A stretch of 64,000 nucleotides of DNA from Profftia sp020342455. GTDB taxonomy: Bacteria > Pseudomonadota > Gammaproteobacteria > Enterobacterales > Enterobacteriaceae. Location of the stretch: contig NZ_CP080506.1 in NCBI RefSeq assembly GCF_020342455.1, forward strand, positions 744,001 to 808,000, read 5' to 3'. The position numbers and the translations under genes are program-made. Each line of letters opens with the position of its first letter. The first letter of the stretch is position 1. The notes beneath the pieces are model-generated. The model did not search any database. It was not told the origin of the DNA and saw only the letters and a program-made list of their open reading frames with translations. Positions 41,736-51,740 of the stretch are shown in pieces.

Positions 41736-43136
41736 TTAAGATGACAATATACTAATTAATTTAGAAAAATCTTCTTTAATACTATAGTTTTCTACACGTA
41801 GTCGATCAATTTTACGACAAGCATATAATACTGTTGTATGGTCACGACCACCAAAAGCATCACCTATTTCTGATAAACTATGATTAGTTAATTTCTTTGT
41901 TAATGCAATTGCTATTTGACGTGGACGAGTAACAGAGCGTACACGTCGTTTAGATAGTAAGTCTATAATTTTTATCTTATAAAACTCAGCAACTGTCTTC
42001 TGAATACTATATATAGTAATAATTTTTTTTTGTAAGACTAATAAATCTCTTAGTATTTCACGAACAAAATCAATGTTAATAACATTCCTAGTAAAACTAG
42101 CACTAGCAATGACCCTATTTAATGCTCCTTCAAGCTCACGTACATTGGAACGCAGATGCTTAGCGATAAAAAATGCAACTTCACCAGGTAAATGTATACT
42201 ATTTTCATTTGCTTTTTTTATTAAAATAGCTACTCTTGTTTCTAATTCTGGTGGCTGAATAGATACAGTTAATCCCCAGCCAAACCTTGATTTTAATCGG
42301 TCTTCTACACCATTAATCTCTTTTGGATGACGATCTGAAGTAAAAATCATCTGCTGGTTACCTTCTAGTAGAGCATTAAAAGTATGAAAGAATTCTTCCT
42401 GAGAACGTTCTTTATTAGCAAAAAAATGAATATCATCTATAAATAGAGCATCAACAGAGCGATAGTAATGTTTAAAATCTTCTATTTTATTATTTTGTAA
42501 AGCCTTAACCATATTATAAACAAAATCTTCAGAATGCATATAAATAACTTTAGCGTTATTTTTACATGTAACGATGTTATTACCTACCGCATGTAAAAGG
42601 TGAGTTTTACCTAATCCAGTACTGCTATATAAAAATAATGGGTTATAAGTTATACCAGGATTCTCAGCTACCTGACGAGCTGCTGCGTGTGCTAATTGAT
42701 TAGATTTACCTTCAATAAAATTATCAAAGGTATGTTTAGAATTTACATTTGAATAATAACATAACTCTGATTGAATAGGTGATTTATTCAAACTAAGGTG
42801 CATAGTTGTAAGACCGTTACTTTTAGTCTGAATGATAGGAGTTGTAACTATATTGGTGACTGAATTTTTAGAAGGCATAGTGATTGTAACAGGTTTAATT
42901 CCAATTTCAAAACGTATCAATAGTGAGTGTCTTCCATAAAAATTATTTAATAATAGATTAATATTATTAAGATATTTATCACGAACCCAATCTAATACAA
43001 AACGATTAGGGGCGTAAAGGGCCAGGATATTGTCACTGAATTCCGCTCGTAAAGGACGGATCCACATACTAAATTCTGTGGCAGGTAACTCATCTTGTAA
43101 TCTGGCAAGACACTGTTGCCAAAGTAAAAGTGACAC
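41736..43136 (-). CDS. dnaA: DnaA, replication initiator
   Basis: A 466-residue AAA+ protein (E. coli 467) that opens oriC. Seen, counting from the GTG start: domain I (1-80, SLLLWQQCLARLQDELPATEF); a short variable linker; Walker A STGLGKTH (about 172-179); Walker B LFIDDIHFF; sensor and arginine-finger segments (FTSDRHPKEI, RLKSRFGWGL); and DNA-binding domain IV with RRVRSVTRPRQIA and the DnaA signature FGGRDHTTVLYACRK. All key residues look intact. The GTG at 43136 is chosen: it aligns with the E. coli GTG start and has GGAG six bases upstream. Four more codons are open before it. rpmH and rnpA, divergent in E. coli, are missing. Confidence 0.97.
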   Translation of the reverse strand: MSLLLWQQCLARLQDELPATEFSMWIRPLRAEFSDNILALYAPNRFVLDWVRDKYLNNINLLLNNFYGRHSLLIRFEIGIKPVTITMPSKNSVTNIVTTPIIQTKSNGLTTMHLSLNKSPIQSELCYYSNVNSKHTFDNFIEGKSNQLAHAAARQVAENPGITYNPLFLYSSTGLGKTHLLHAVGNNIVTCKNNAKVIYMHSEDFVYNMVKALQNNKIEDFKHYYRSVDALFIDDIHFFANKERSQEEFFHTFNALLEGNQQMIFTSDRHPKEINGVEDRLKSRFGWGLTVSIQPPELETRVAILIKKANENSIHLPGEVAFFIAKHLRSNVRELEGALNRVIASASFTRNVINIDFVREILRDLLVLQKKIITIYSIQKTVAEFYKIKIIDLLSKRRVRSVTRPRQIAIALTKKLTNHSLSEIGDAFGGRDHTTVLYACRKIDRLRVENYSIKEDFSKLISILSS

Positions 43137-46100
43137 GGCGTACTCCACTAGAACAATATTAATAAGAAATAAATAAAATATTTCACATTACTATTTAAAA
43201 AATATGTTTATTTAAAACTGATAAAAGTTTGTACTCCATATACAATGAATCTAATCTTAATACATAAAAATATATACATTAGATTACTAAAAATAAAACT
43301 ATAAAATAATAATATCTTTTAAATACGATGCATACATATCATTTTATATAAAAACAATAATATTATATGTATTATATTACAAATAAAACATATCATAATA
43401 GCGTAAACTAATAAGAATACTCATAATTTATTTTACAAAAAATATTTATCGTTTTTATCTAAATATAAAGTTTATAGAGAATAATTTATAATTTATATAT
43501 CTAGTTGAATAGATATAAACCATTTAATGGATCTTCCTTGATAATTATTACGATTAACTAAAAGAGATACTTTATCTAATAAAAATTATTAAAATTAAAT
43601 GATCAGATGAATGTCAATCTTGTAATAATAAATTTAATTAAATATATTAATATAAAAAAACTACTACTAATATATTACTAATAAATAGTTTATTTAACAT
43701 ATTACAAAAAGAACTAAAGTATTTTAATCATACTATAGTTTAAAACTAATAAATCTATTGTTAGATATCTAGATGTATACTTACATAATAAACAATTAAA
43801 AATATTAATTTTGAAACAAAATTTTAAAAAAAGAGTAATTTTTACTAATTTAATCTTAATTAGATATAACGTATAATATTTTAGTTAAAATAAATAAAAA
43901 TCCATTAAATATAACACTAATTATAAAAAGTATATATTAAGTGTTATTAGATATCTCTAATATGCCAATGTATTCAAAATACATTGAATTATATCTACCT
44001 AATTATACTAGTAATGCGACTTATATATAATATTTAATATGATATATACGAGAGGTCTAATAGAGAATTAAAAATTAATAAGTATCTTATAATAGATTAT
44101 CTATATATCTTGCTAACTTAATTGAATAGATATAAAATTAAATATTTTATTACAAAATAGTATGTACTATTTTATAGTAGTAGGGTTGTATTTTTATAAA
44201 AAATATTTAGAGAGAAATAAAAATATTTTTATCTTAATAGCATTTACTATAAATATAAAGCTACATACGATAGATATCGTATGTAGCTTTAAATAATAAA
44301 ATTTAATTAAGCTACTTTTAGATATTTAACAAAATTAAAATTATATAAATTACTTAGATTAATATCTTATTAATTTAATATATTCTAATATATTAAATGG
44401 AATGACTTTCCTTGAAAAGTTTAATTGTTTAATCATATAAAATTCTCAAATAATTATTTGATTAAAGATAATTAATTCAGAAAATATAATGTCTTTTATT
44501 ATCCTTGATAATAAATAATTAAATATTTTACATATAGATAATTTTTACTATCTTAAGTGAATATAATTCAAATAATGTATTACAAATAAGATGTTCTGAC
44601 TATTATGATTAGCAGTCCATATACTACTAATAATTATAAATTATATTCTTATATAGTTATTTCATATAACTTATATAAAACATCATATTGATAAGATTGA
44701 AGGGGTTCTATAAATATGTATGCTGAACTGTGTTTTATTTTTTAGCTAAATAGCTTAAATAACAATAATCATTGATATTTAAAAAACTCAGTCTTTAATA
44801 AAATTGATAAAACAATTTTATTAACACCCTAAGTAAAGAAATAATTTTATAGTGTATAAAAAATATCTTTATGTAAACCAGATATATTATAATTAATACA
44901 TAATAAATTGAGTAATTAATTTATAACATACTTTCTGAATCTAAAAATAAATTAGTATTATAAAATAAATTCTATACAAAATTAAATTAAACATATAGAG
45001 ATTAATTTATAATAAATTTTATGGATGATTATGTATTTAGGAGCATAATAATAATGAATTATTTTAATTAAAATTATGAAATTATATAACCTATACCCAC
45101 TAATTTATTAGTGGTTTATAACTTATTAAGTTTTATTACTATACTATATAACTAATATAAGTAATTTATATTTAATTAATTTACCTTATAGTTAATTATT
45201 TTTATAGTAAAGAGTAAACGTAACCTGAGATAAAATAAATACTTTTTACTGGTTTTACATGAATTATTGAGCATTGAAATTTTAAAAAATTACTCAAAAT
45301 TTTTAAACTAACAAAATATATTTAATTAATTAATATAAAATATATTTTTAGTTACTACTATATAATGAAAATTTCTATAATAAATTTAAGATACATTCAT
45401 ATCTGTTATATTATTTTAATGTTAAAAAGCATTTTATAAAAATAAATGGATAGATACAATCCTGTATTAATATTATCACTGTTATTAATTATAGTACAAT
45501 AAGATTATATAATATACTAAAATTACATTAGTACTAATAACAGAATATAAATAATCTATATTTATATAATACAAACTTACTACACTGCTTGCTATATGTA
45601 AAAGTATTATTTTATAAATCGTTATATACTTATTATGTATATATATTTTTGTTATCAATAAATACCTATAATAATACTAAAAAATGTAACTTATTAAAAC
45701 TTATATTAGCAAAATAAAAATAGAAATTAAGATTTTCTTTTTATAAGTAATATAAATTGAATATTTGGGTTTTAGTATAACAATAAAAATATTTATACTT
45801 AAATTATACCTCTAGTTGCAAAGTATCTTAGTAAGTTCTATGAACATAACATATTATTTAAGATAATTTTTTATTATAAATATTTTATCGTGAGATTATT
45901 AAATATTTACAATATATTCCATGAAGGTTTATTTATACTAATTTGCCTAAATTTTAATAAAAAATTATATGGTATATTTTATTCTATGTGCACCGGTAGC
46001 ATAAACAACTATAATAGTGATTATTTATTAAAACACTTTATTACCACTTACTTTTACCGTATTTTGATAAAAAATTTATATTCTTATATAGAAAATAATA

Positions 46101-46143
46101 TAATTTACAACACAATAATTGGTATTATACGATAGGGATCGTA
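43137..46143. other. Gap between divergent dnaA and phrB, no gene seen
   Basis: About 3 kb. rpmH-rnpA-yidC and mnmG, the usual neighbours of dnaA and oriC, are not recognisable, and no cluster of DnaA boxes is seen. It contains the 16-bp hairpin at 44256-44291, a 20-bp near-palindrome at 44154-44173 (AAAATAGTA/TACTATTTT) and an 8-bp hairpin at 45107-45124 (CCACTAAT/ATTAGTGG). An 81-codon frame at 45890-46135 just before phrB resembles no known protein and is probably chance. Confidence 0.6.
44256..44291. repeat. Hairpin with 16-bp perfect arms upstream of dnaA
   Basis: TAAAGCTACATACGAT and ATCGTATGTAGCTTTA pair fully around AGAT, with five G/C pairs in the stem. Each arm ends in a TTT/AAA run, so it could end transcription on either strand. 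No adjacent gene accounts for it. Confidence 0.75.
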
Positions 46144-47568
46144 ATGATCACAACACATTTAGTTTGGTTTCGTAATGATTTAAGGATCACTGATAACAGG
46201 GCTCTATATGAAGCCTGTAAAAATGTGCATGCTAAAGTTCTTGCTATATATATCGCAACACCCGTACAATGGAAACAGCATGACATGTCACCGCGTCAAG
46301 CAACATTTATTTATCAAAATTTACAATATTTAGCATATAATTTAGCAAAAAAAAATATCCCACTATATTATCATCAGTGTGATGATTTTATTGCAATAAT
46401 AAAATGGTTGCCAGATTTCTGCAAAAAAAATAATATAAAAAATATATTTTATAACAAACAGTATGAGATAAATGAAAGACGTAGAGATAATAATATAACT
46501 GATCTATTAAGTGGTATATGTAAAGTTTATGAGTTTGATGACTCTTTATTACTTCCACCAGGTAGTGTAATTACTCGTAAGGGTGAGATGTATAAGATAT
46601 TTACCTCATTTCGCAGAGCTTTTTTGCAAAGACTCACACCTTTAGATACAAATTCTTTACCGGCACCTAAGGTAATTAACCAAATATTTCATCTATTTAA
46701 ACTTAAACCGTTTGATTATCCCAAACAAGAGATAGATCCCGTGCTATTTCCTGCAGGAGAAGATGCAGCTTTAAAACGACTTCTTTTGTTTTGCCGAAAA
46801 AGTGTACAACATTATTCTCATCGTCGTAATATTCCATCTATACATGGTACAAGTATGCTTTCTCCGTATCTTACACTTGGTGTATTATCTCCGCGTCAGT
46901 GTTTTAATCAGATATTAATAGAATATCCTAACACATTAGATAATACTAACAGTGGTGCTTTTATTTGGATTAATGAGCTAATTTGGCGTGAATTTTATCG
47001 TCACTTATTGGTAGCTTATCCAAAACTATGTTGCCATAAACCATTTATAAAATGGACTAATAATATCCATTGGATTAATAAGGACGAATATTTAGTAGCT
47101 TGGCAAAATGGAAAAACTGGATACCCAATTATTGACGCAGCTATGCGTCAGCTGAACTATATTGGTTGGATGCATAATCGTTTACGCATGATCGTAGCTA
47201 GTTTCTTAGTTAAAGATTTATTGATTAACTGGAGAGAGGGAGAGCGTTACTTTATGTCTCAACTGCTAGATGGAGATTTAGCAGCTAATAATGGAGGTTG
47301 GCAATGGGCAGCATCTTCTGGAGTGGATTCTATAAATTATTTCCGCATTTTTAATCCTATAACCCAAGGAAAACGTTTCGATAAAGATGGTAATTTTATA
47401 CGATGTTGGATTCCTGAATTAAAAGATGTACCAAATAATGAAATACATTACCCACATCTATGGGCGATAAAGCAACATCTCGTGTTAGACTACCCTAAAC
47501 CATTAGTGGATCATGCACTAGCACGTAAGCATACTCTTGAATTTTTTAAAAAAGCAAAATATCAATAG
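46144..47568 (+). CDS. phrB: Deoxyribodipyrimidine photolyase
   Basis: A 474-residue CPD photolyase (E. coli 472) that uses light and FADH- to split cyclobutane pyrimidine dimers. The N-terminal alpha/beta antenna domain (HLVWFRNDLRITDNRAL) binds a folate; the helical domain holds FAD and the active site, with conserved GKTGYPIIDAAMRQLNYIGW, HNRLRMIVASFLVKDLLINW, GERYFMSQLLDGDLAANNGGW and WQWAASSGVDSINYFRIFNP. The tryptophans of the electron-transfer chain appear present. ATG at 46144 has AGGGA six bases upstream. In E. coli phrB follows ybgA; that gene is not recognisable. A light-dependent enzyme in an endosymbiont seems odd, but several insect symbionts keep phrB. Confidence 0.96.
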   Translation: MITTHLVWFRNDLRITDNRALYEACKNVHAKVLAIYIATPVQWKQHDMSPRQATFIYQNLQYLAYNLAKKNIPLYYHQCDDFIAIIKWLPDFCKKNNIKNIFYNKQYEINERRRDNNITDLLSGICKVYEFDDSLLLPPGSVITRKGEMYKIFTSFRRAFLQRLTPLDTNSLPAPKVINQIFHLFKLKPFDYPKQEIDPVLFPAGEDAALKRLLLFCRKSVQHYSHRRNIPSIHGTSMLSPYLTLGVLSPRQCFNQILIEYPNTLDNTNSGAFIWINELIWREFYRHLLVAYPKLCCHKPFIKWTNNIHWINKDEYLVAWQNGKTGYPIIDAAMRQLNYIGWMHNRLRMIVASFLVKDLLINWREGERYFMSQLLDGDLAANNGGWQWAASSGVDSINYFRIFNPITQGKRFDKDGNFIRCWIPELKDVPNNEIHYPHLWAIKQHLVLDYPKPLVDHALARKHTLEFFKKAKYQ

Positions 47569-47577
47569 AATAATATA

Positions 47578-47604
47578 GGATAAAATATTACTAAGATTTT
47601 ATCT
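47578..47604 (+). terminator. Candidate phrB terminator
   Basis: GATAAAAT and ATTTTATC pair around nine bases, starting about ten bases after the phrB stop. A+T-rich and without a clear T-run, so weak. Confidence 0.35.
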
Positions 47605-47926
47605 ATATTCGCTAAACTTATTTAACATTAGAAGGTTTATAAGCTAAAAATATTCTTTAGTTATAAATAAACTTTCTTGCTTTATTTTTTTAAAAAATAT
47701 TTTTTATTGAATATTAAATTCAATGATTTATGTATTTCTTAAGATATTAAAAAACATAAAAATATTTTATATATATATTACTTTTCTATATCATATATTA
47801 TACAAATAAAATTTTTATGGGATTAATCTAAATAAAATAACGCTAATTACTTCTATAGCTTATATTTAATTTTACAATAATTTTTGTACACTTTCTAAGT
47901 GGGATATTCTAGATAAAATATTATAT

Positions 47927-47961
47927 TTTATGATTTATGATTTATGATTTATGATTTATGA
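47927..47961. repeat. Five tandem copies of TTTATGA
   Basis: Five perfect 7-bp units in the phrB-dcd gap. The unit length and copy number equal those of the CTACATA array at 17991-18025, though the sequence differs. Confidence 0.9.
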
Positions 47962-48293
47962 TATTAAACTTATATAAGTTGATAATATCATATTGTAAAT
48001 ATTTCCTTACTTTTAAAATAATTTTACATAAAAAAATATTTATATATCTTTAAGTATTACTTAAAATAATATTTTAATATAAGAAAATATATTATGTCCT
48101 CTCACAGTATTAGACAATATAAATATATTAACTTATATTGATATCAATATATATATTACAAGTATAATATAACCGTGAATAGTTATAATAATTAATAAAA
48201 TTAGTTAACTATGCTCTTCTTGTACTACACTTACATTATATAATTAAATATATTATATACTTTATTTATATAAAAAATATAAATATATTTTTA

Positions 48294-48326
48294 TACTTAA
48301 TTATTATACTTAATAATAATTAAGTA
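48294..48326. repeat. Hairpin with 14-bp arms downstream of dcd
   Basis: TACTTAATTATTAT and ATAATAATTAAGTA pair around ACTTA, 184 bases after dcd on its strand; on the minus strand it is followed by TAAAAATAT. It may be a terminator, but it has only one G/C pair. Confidence 0.4.
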
Positions 48327-48509
48327 GTATTAAAAATGTTCTTCTGCTATAAAAGAAGTCTTTTATAAACAATATATCAATATGTATTACAATAATATTC
48401 CCAAAGTATTTGTACACTTTTTTATATAAATAATAATAAATATTATATATATTTATATAGCACAACTAATCTTAATATATAATAGTAAAATAATATGGTT
48501 CTTAAAACA

Positions 48510-49091
48510 TCAATCTTTATCAATACGGCTAGGATCAGCTCCTCGCTGATCACGATATTTTGCATCTTGGCGACTATTATAAGGACGTAAAGCTGGTCCA
48601 GATAATAATTCAAAGCTTATAGCACCGATAGTCATATTAGGACTAAGTGCTAAAGGAAGTTTACCGGAATTATAAAATTCTAGAACGATACATCCTTGCC
48701 AACCAGGATCAATACGATGTGCCGTTACATGCACCATTAACCCTAAACGAGCTAGTGAGGATCGACCATCTAACCAGCCGACTAAATCATCAGGTAAAGT
48801 TATCACCTCTAATGTTACTGCCAGTGCTATCTCCCCAGGATGCAAAAAAAATTTTCTTTCTTTTTCGAGTGTAATCTCATCACTCATAATCCGTTCTAAT
48901 GATTCTGATAGCTCTTTCTTAGGTCCGCTTAGATCAATATAAGCGGCAGTATACCCCCTAAAAACACGAAATTTATTTCCTAAATGCACATCAACCGTGG
49001 CACCATTAATACAACTTACCGGTGGGCGAGGTAAAATAATAATTTTTCCCGAATCTAACAATGCTTCAATATCACGATCGCAAAGTTTCAT
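48510..49091 (-). CDS. dcd: dCTP deaminase
   Basis: A 193-residue enzyme, same length as E. coli Dcd. It deaminates dCTP to dUTP, feeding thymidylate synthesis. It is nearly identical to E. coli over long stretches: INGATVDVHLGNKFRVFRGYT, AAYIDLSGPKKEL, LHPGEIALAVTLE, VGWLDGRSSLARLGLMVHV, and TAHRIDPGWQGCIVLEFYNS, which includes the catalytic Glu138. The end ALRPYNSRQDAKYRDQRGA...SRIDKD is also kept. No udk or asmA neighbour is present. A weak AGAAAG precedes the ATG. Confidence 0.97.
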   Translation of the reverse strand: MKLCDRDIEALLDSGKIIILPRPPVSCINGATVDVHLGNKFRVFRGYTAAYIDLSGPKKELSESLERIMSDEITLEKERKFFLHPGEIALAVTLEVITLPDDLVGWLDGRSSLARLGLMVHVTAHRIDPGWQGCIVLEFYNSGKLPLALSPNMTIGAISFELLSGPALRPYNSRQDAKYRDQRGADPSRIDKD

Positions 49092-49715
49092 ACTTTCTTT
49101 CTCTATAGAGGAAAATCATTACATAGTATATATAGTATCTTATAACTCTTATCTATCTAAGATATTTAAAAGATATATGATATTTTTATAATAACTATAT
49201 CTATGGCTTAGTAATAGCATTACCAAATTTTATAGTACCTAGCTTTATTTATATATTAATCACTACTTTTTAAAAGTAATTATTAGTATAATTATAAATT
49301 TCTTAAAACATTTATTATTTTAACACAGTAGATATGACAAGGATAGTTATATTTCACTATTAAGAACTAATAGAGCTCTTTATGGTTTTATAATATTTTA
49401 TATATAATCATAAAGACAAATTTTCTTAATCCTTTTTTAACTTATATTAAAAATTTTAATTTGATTTAATGTATCCATTATAATATATATTAGGCAATAA
49501 ATACTGTACTTTCTTGTATATTTTTAATATTTAAACCTAAAATTTTTATATAAATTTTATTATGTTTTTTAAATAAAAAATTAATATAAAATTATGTATA
49601 AATAAACTCTTGTATTTTATAAACATAAGAAATAGAAAATTACTTATAATACCATGAATATGGTATTATATATTACAAAAATATAAAAATCATTATTTAT
49701 CTTTTAGTATATGGT

Positions 49716-49767
49716 AATAATATAATTACTTTTACTACTATCTACTAGTAAAAGTAATTATATTATT
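49716..49767. repeat. Inverted repeat with perfect 22-bp arms
   Basis: The left arm (49716-49737, beginning AATAATATAATTAC) and right arm (49746-49767) are exact complements, with an eight-base loop CTATCTAC. The stem has three G/C pairs. On the plus strand it is followed by TTTATAAGTTTATTTTTT. The length is well beyond chance for this base composition by my rough estimate. Confidence 0.85.
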
Positions 49768-49801
49768 TTATAAGTTTATTTTTTAAGAATATATTATGCT
49801 G

Positions 49802-49856
49802 TATATTGAAGTTCAATAAGAAGATTACTAGATGATATATCTATAACTTCAATATA
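49802..49856. repeat. Long-loop inverted repeat with 12-bp arms
   Basis: TATATTGAAGTT and AACTTCAATATA are complementary across a 31-base loop, 34 bases beyond the 22-bp-arm hairpin. Extra outer pairs (one G-T) lengthen it slightly. Confidence 0.45.
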
Positions 49857-50053
49857 TAATTAATTTTAATTAATGATTTACAAATTAAAATGCTTTCAAT
49901 TAAAGTATAGATATAAGGATAATTTATTTTGTAAGACTTAAATCACGGTTTACCACTAGACTGATTTTTTAAAAAAAATAGTATCTAAAATTAGACGAAA
50001 ATTAAAATAATATTTTAATATTATTTTTAAAACAACTACATGAAAAGATTAAA

Positions 50054-50102
50054 ATAATTTACTAATACAATTAGTAAATTATAACTTACAATAAGTTATA
50101 AT
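50054..50102. repeat. Two overlapping, mutually exclusive hairpins
   Basis: Hairpin A (50054-50082; 13 pairs around ACA, core AATTTACTAAT) and hairpin B (50078-50102; 11 pairs around CAA, core TATAACTTA) share bases 50078-50082, so an RNA could form only one at full length. Chance is not excluded for stems this A+T-rich. Confidence 0.4.
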
Positions 50103-50991
50103 TATATTATTATTACCTTATTTAAAAAAAATTTTAAATCAGCATAAACATTATTAAAACTATTTTTAACTCTTTTAATTAAATAAGTAGTGTAATTATC
50201 TATTATAAACATAGACAATCTATTAATTAAATATTCTATCAACTATTTTAAAGTCATAGAGGGAAAAAGAAATTATTTTATAGTAAAATATTTTAAGATA
50301 ATTTTAATATATTAAATTAATTTTTTAAACTTTAAAAAGTTTTTTCTTTTATTTCCCCCTTACTTTTAGCATGAATTATTAATTAAATATTACGTAGCTC
50401 TGATATAAAAGATAAGCGTGGGCAATTATACTTATAATACACACAAAAATGATAAGTATTCAGTAATTACTGATATAAAATACCATTTTATATGCTTAAT
50501 GATTATTTAGTATTACTTCTGTACTAAATAAGTGATTTTATTATATTTCATTACCCATAATAATTTAATTATTATCTTAATAATATATTTTTAATAAAAA
50601 TTTTACCATAAAAGAAAAAATATACTAATATTAATGGAGAATATTTAAATAGTAACTATACTCTAGTTAATATAAGAGATTTAAAAACATCTTAAACACT
50701 AAAATTCTCAATTTTTTATTTTAATTCATATACTATACCTAGGATTTTAAGAATCCTAAATCATATAAAAGCAAATAATATTATATAATTTAAATATTGA
50801 TTTGTTATTAACATAACCCATCATTTTAAATAAAACAATAAATACAATATTTAAATATAATATATTTAGATTTATAATATATATAATAAATTTCTACTGC
50901 AATTATACAAAAATATTGAAGTGCTATTATATTGATTTATATAATATATACAACTTATTATAGATTTTTTAAAGAAATTAAATTTTTCATA

Positions 50992-51480
50992 TTAATTTAA
51001 ATCTCTCAATGGCATAATTAAAGGAGAGAATTCTTTCATAACCTTACGATATACATCTCTTTTAAATGACACTACCTGACATACAGGATACCAAAAACTC
51101 ACCCAACGCCAACAATCAAATTCGGGAGCAATAATTCTTTTCATATTTATTTCAGACTCATGACACATAAGCTGTAATAAAAACCAATGTTGCTTTTGGC
51201 CAATACATACCGGTTTTTTATACCAACGTACTAAACGTATAGGTAATTTATAACGTAACCAGTAACGTGTTGATGTTATAATTCTTACATCTTTTTCCTT
51301 TAATCCCACTTCTTCGAATAATTCCCGATACATTGCTTGCTCATGGGTTTCTCTAGGATTGATCCCCCCTTGGGGAAATTGCCAAGAGTTTTGACCAAGA
51401 CGACGAGCCCAAAGTACTTGCCCTTGATGATTACAGATTACAATACCTACATTTGAACGATAGCCATTATCATCAATCAC
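50992..51480 (-). CDS. rppH: RppH, RNA pyrophosphohydrolase
   Basis: A 162-residue Nudix hydrolase that removes pyrophosphate from mRNA 5' ends, which opens them to RNase E (also present here). The Nudix box reads GGINPRETHEQAMYRELFEEVG and has all consensus Glu and Arg residues. Flanking segments match E. coli: RSNVGIVICNHQGQVLWARR, WQFPQGG, STRYWLRYKLP, KPVCIGQKQHWFLLQL, WRWVSFWYPVCQVVSFKRDVYRKVMKEF. It is about 14 residues shorter than E. coli RppH; only the basic tail is missing. It starts with GTG at 51480, as the E. coli gene does. mutH, lgt and ptsP, its E. coli neighbourhood, are absent. Confidence 0.95.
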   Translation of the reverse strand: MIDDNGYRSNVGIVICNHQGQVLWARRLGQNSWQFPQGGINPRETHEQAMYRELFEEVGLKEKDVRIITSTRYWLRYKLPIRLVRWYKKPVCIGQKQHWFLLQLMCHESEINMKRIIAPEFDCWRWVSFWYPVCQVVSFKRDVYRKVMKEFSPLIMPLRDLN

Positions 51481-51709
51481 TAGACTTCCTCAACAATAAT
51501 TAGTAAATATCTTATTATCATTTTAAAATTATATTTAAGAGTAAAGCAATTCGTGAGTGAGATAAAAACTCGTAAAATTAATATAAATAATAAATTTTCT
51601 TTATGTTAATATCCTTATTATAGCTAATTAGCTTATTGAATTTTTAAAATAAAAATTATTTTATTAAGTATTAACAATATCTAATGTATTTAATAGTATT
51701 ATCATCATT

Positions 51710-51740
51710 ATATATTATTGAATATTATTCAATAATATAT
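51710..51740. repeat. Palindrome with 15-bp arms upstream of rppH
   Basis: The arms meet around a single T and contain one G/C pair (core ATTGAATATTATTCAAT). A second copy of TATTCAATAATAT follows about 24 bases later. It lies 230 bases upstream of rppH. Confidence 0.45.

Larger units (their letters stand above)
47569..48509. other. Gap between convergent phrB and dcd, no gene seen
   Basis: About 940 bases. It holds a possible phrB terminator (47578-47604), the TTTATGA tandem repeat (47927-47961), a 14-bp hairpin (48294-48326) and a small dyad near 48352-48370 (CTTCT/AGAAG). No gene is recognised. Confidence 0.6.
49092..50991. other. Gap between rppH and dcd, rich in hairpins, no gene seen
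   Basis: About 1.9 kb, both flanking genes on the minus strand. It contains the 22-bp-arm hairpin (49716-49767), a long-loop inverted repeat (49802-49856), two overlapping hairpins (50054-50102), a plus-strand terminator-like hairpin (50327-50352, AAACTTT/AAAGTTT then TTTCTTTT), a G+C-richer patch at 50350-50440 with a 25-codon minus-strand frame ending CPRLSFISELRNI, and a 7-bp hairpin at 50740-50758. No known gene is recognised. Confidence 0.6.

Noticed and set aside
45890..46135. 81-codon open frame ending 8 bases before phrB
   Set aside because: It starts with GTG and is made mainly of Ile, Asn, Tyr, Leu and Lys, as random A+T-rich DNA would be. It has no motif and no likeness to YbgA, the E. 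coli neighbour of phrB.
43137..46143. Possible oriC beside dnaA
   Set aside because: I found no cluster of DnaA boxes and no mnmG in this stretch. Only an orphan hairpin was seen.
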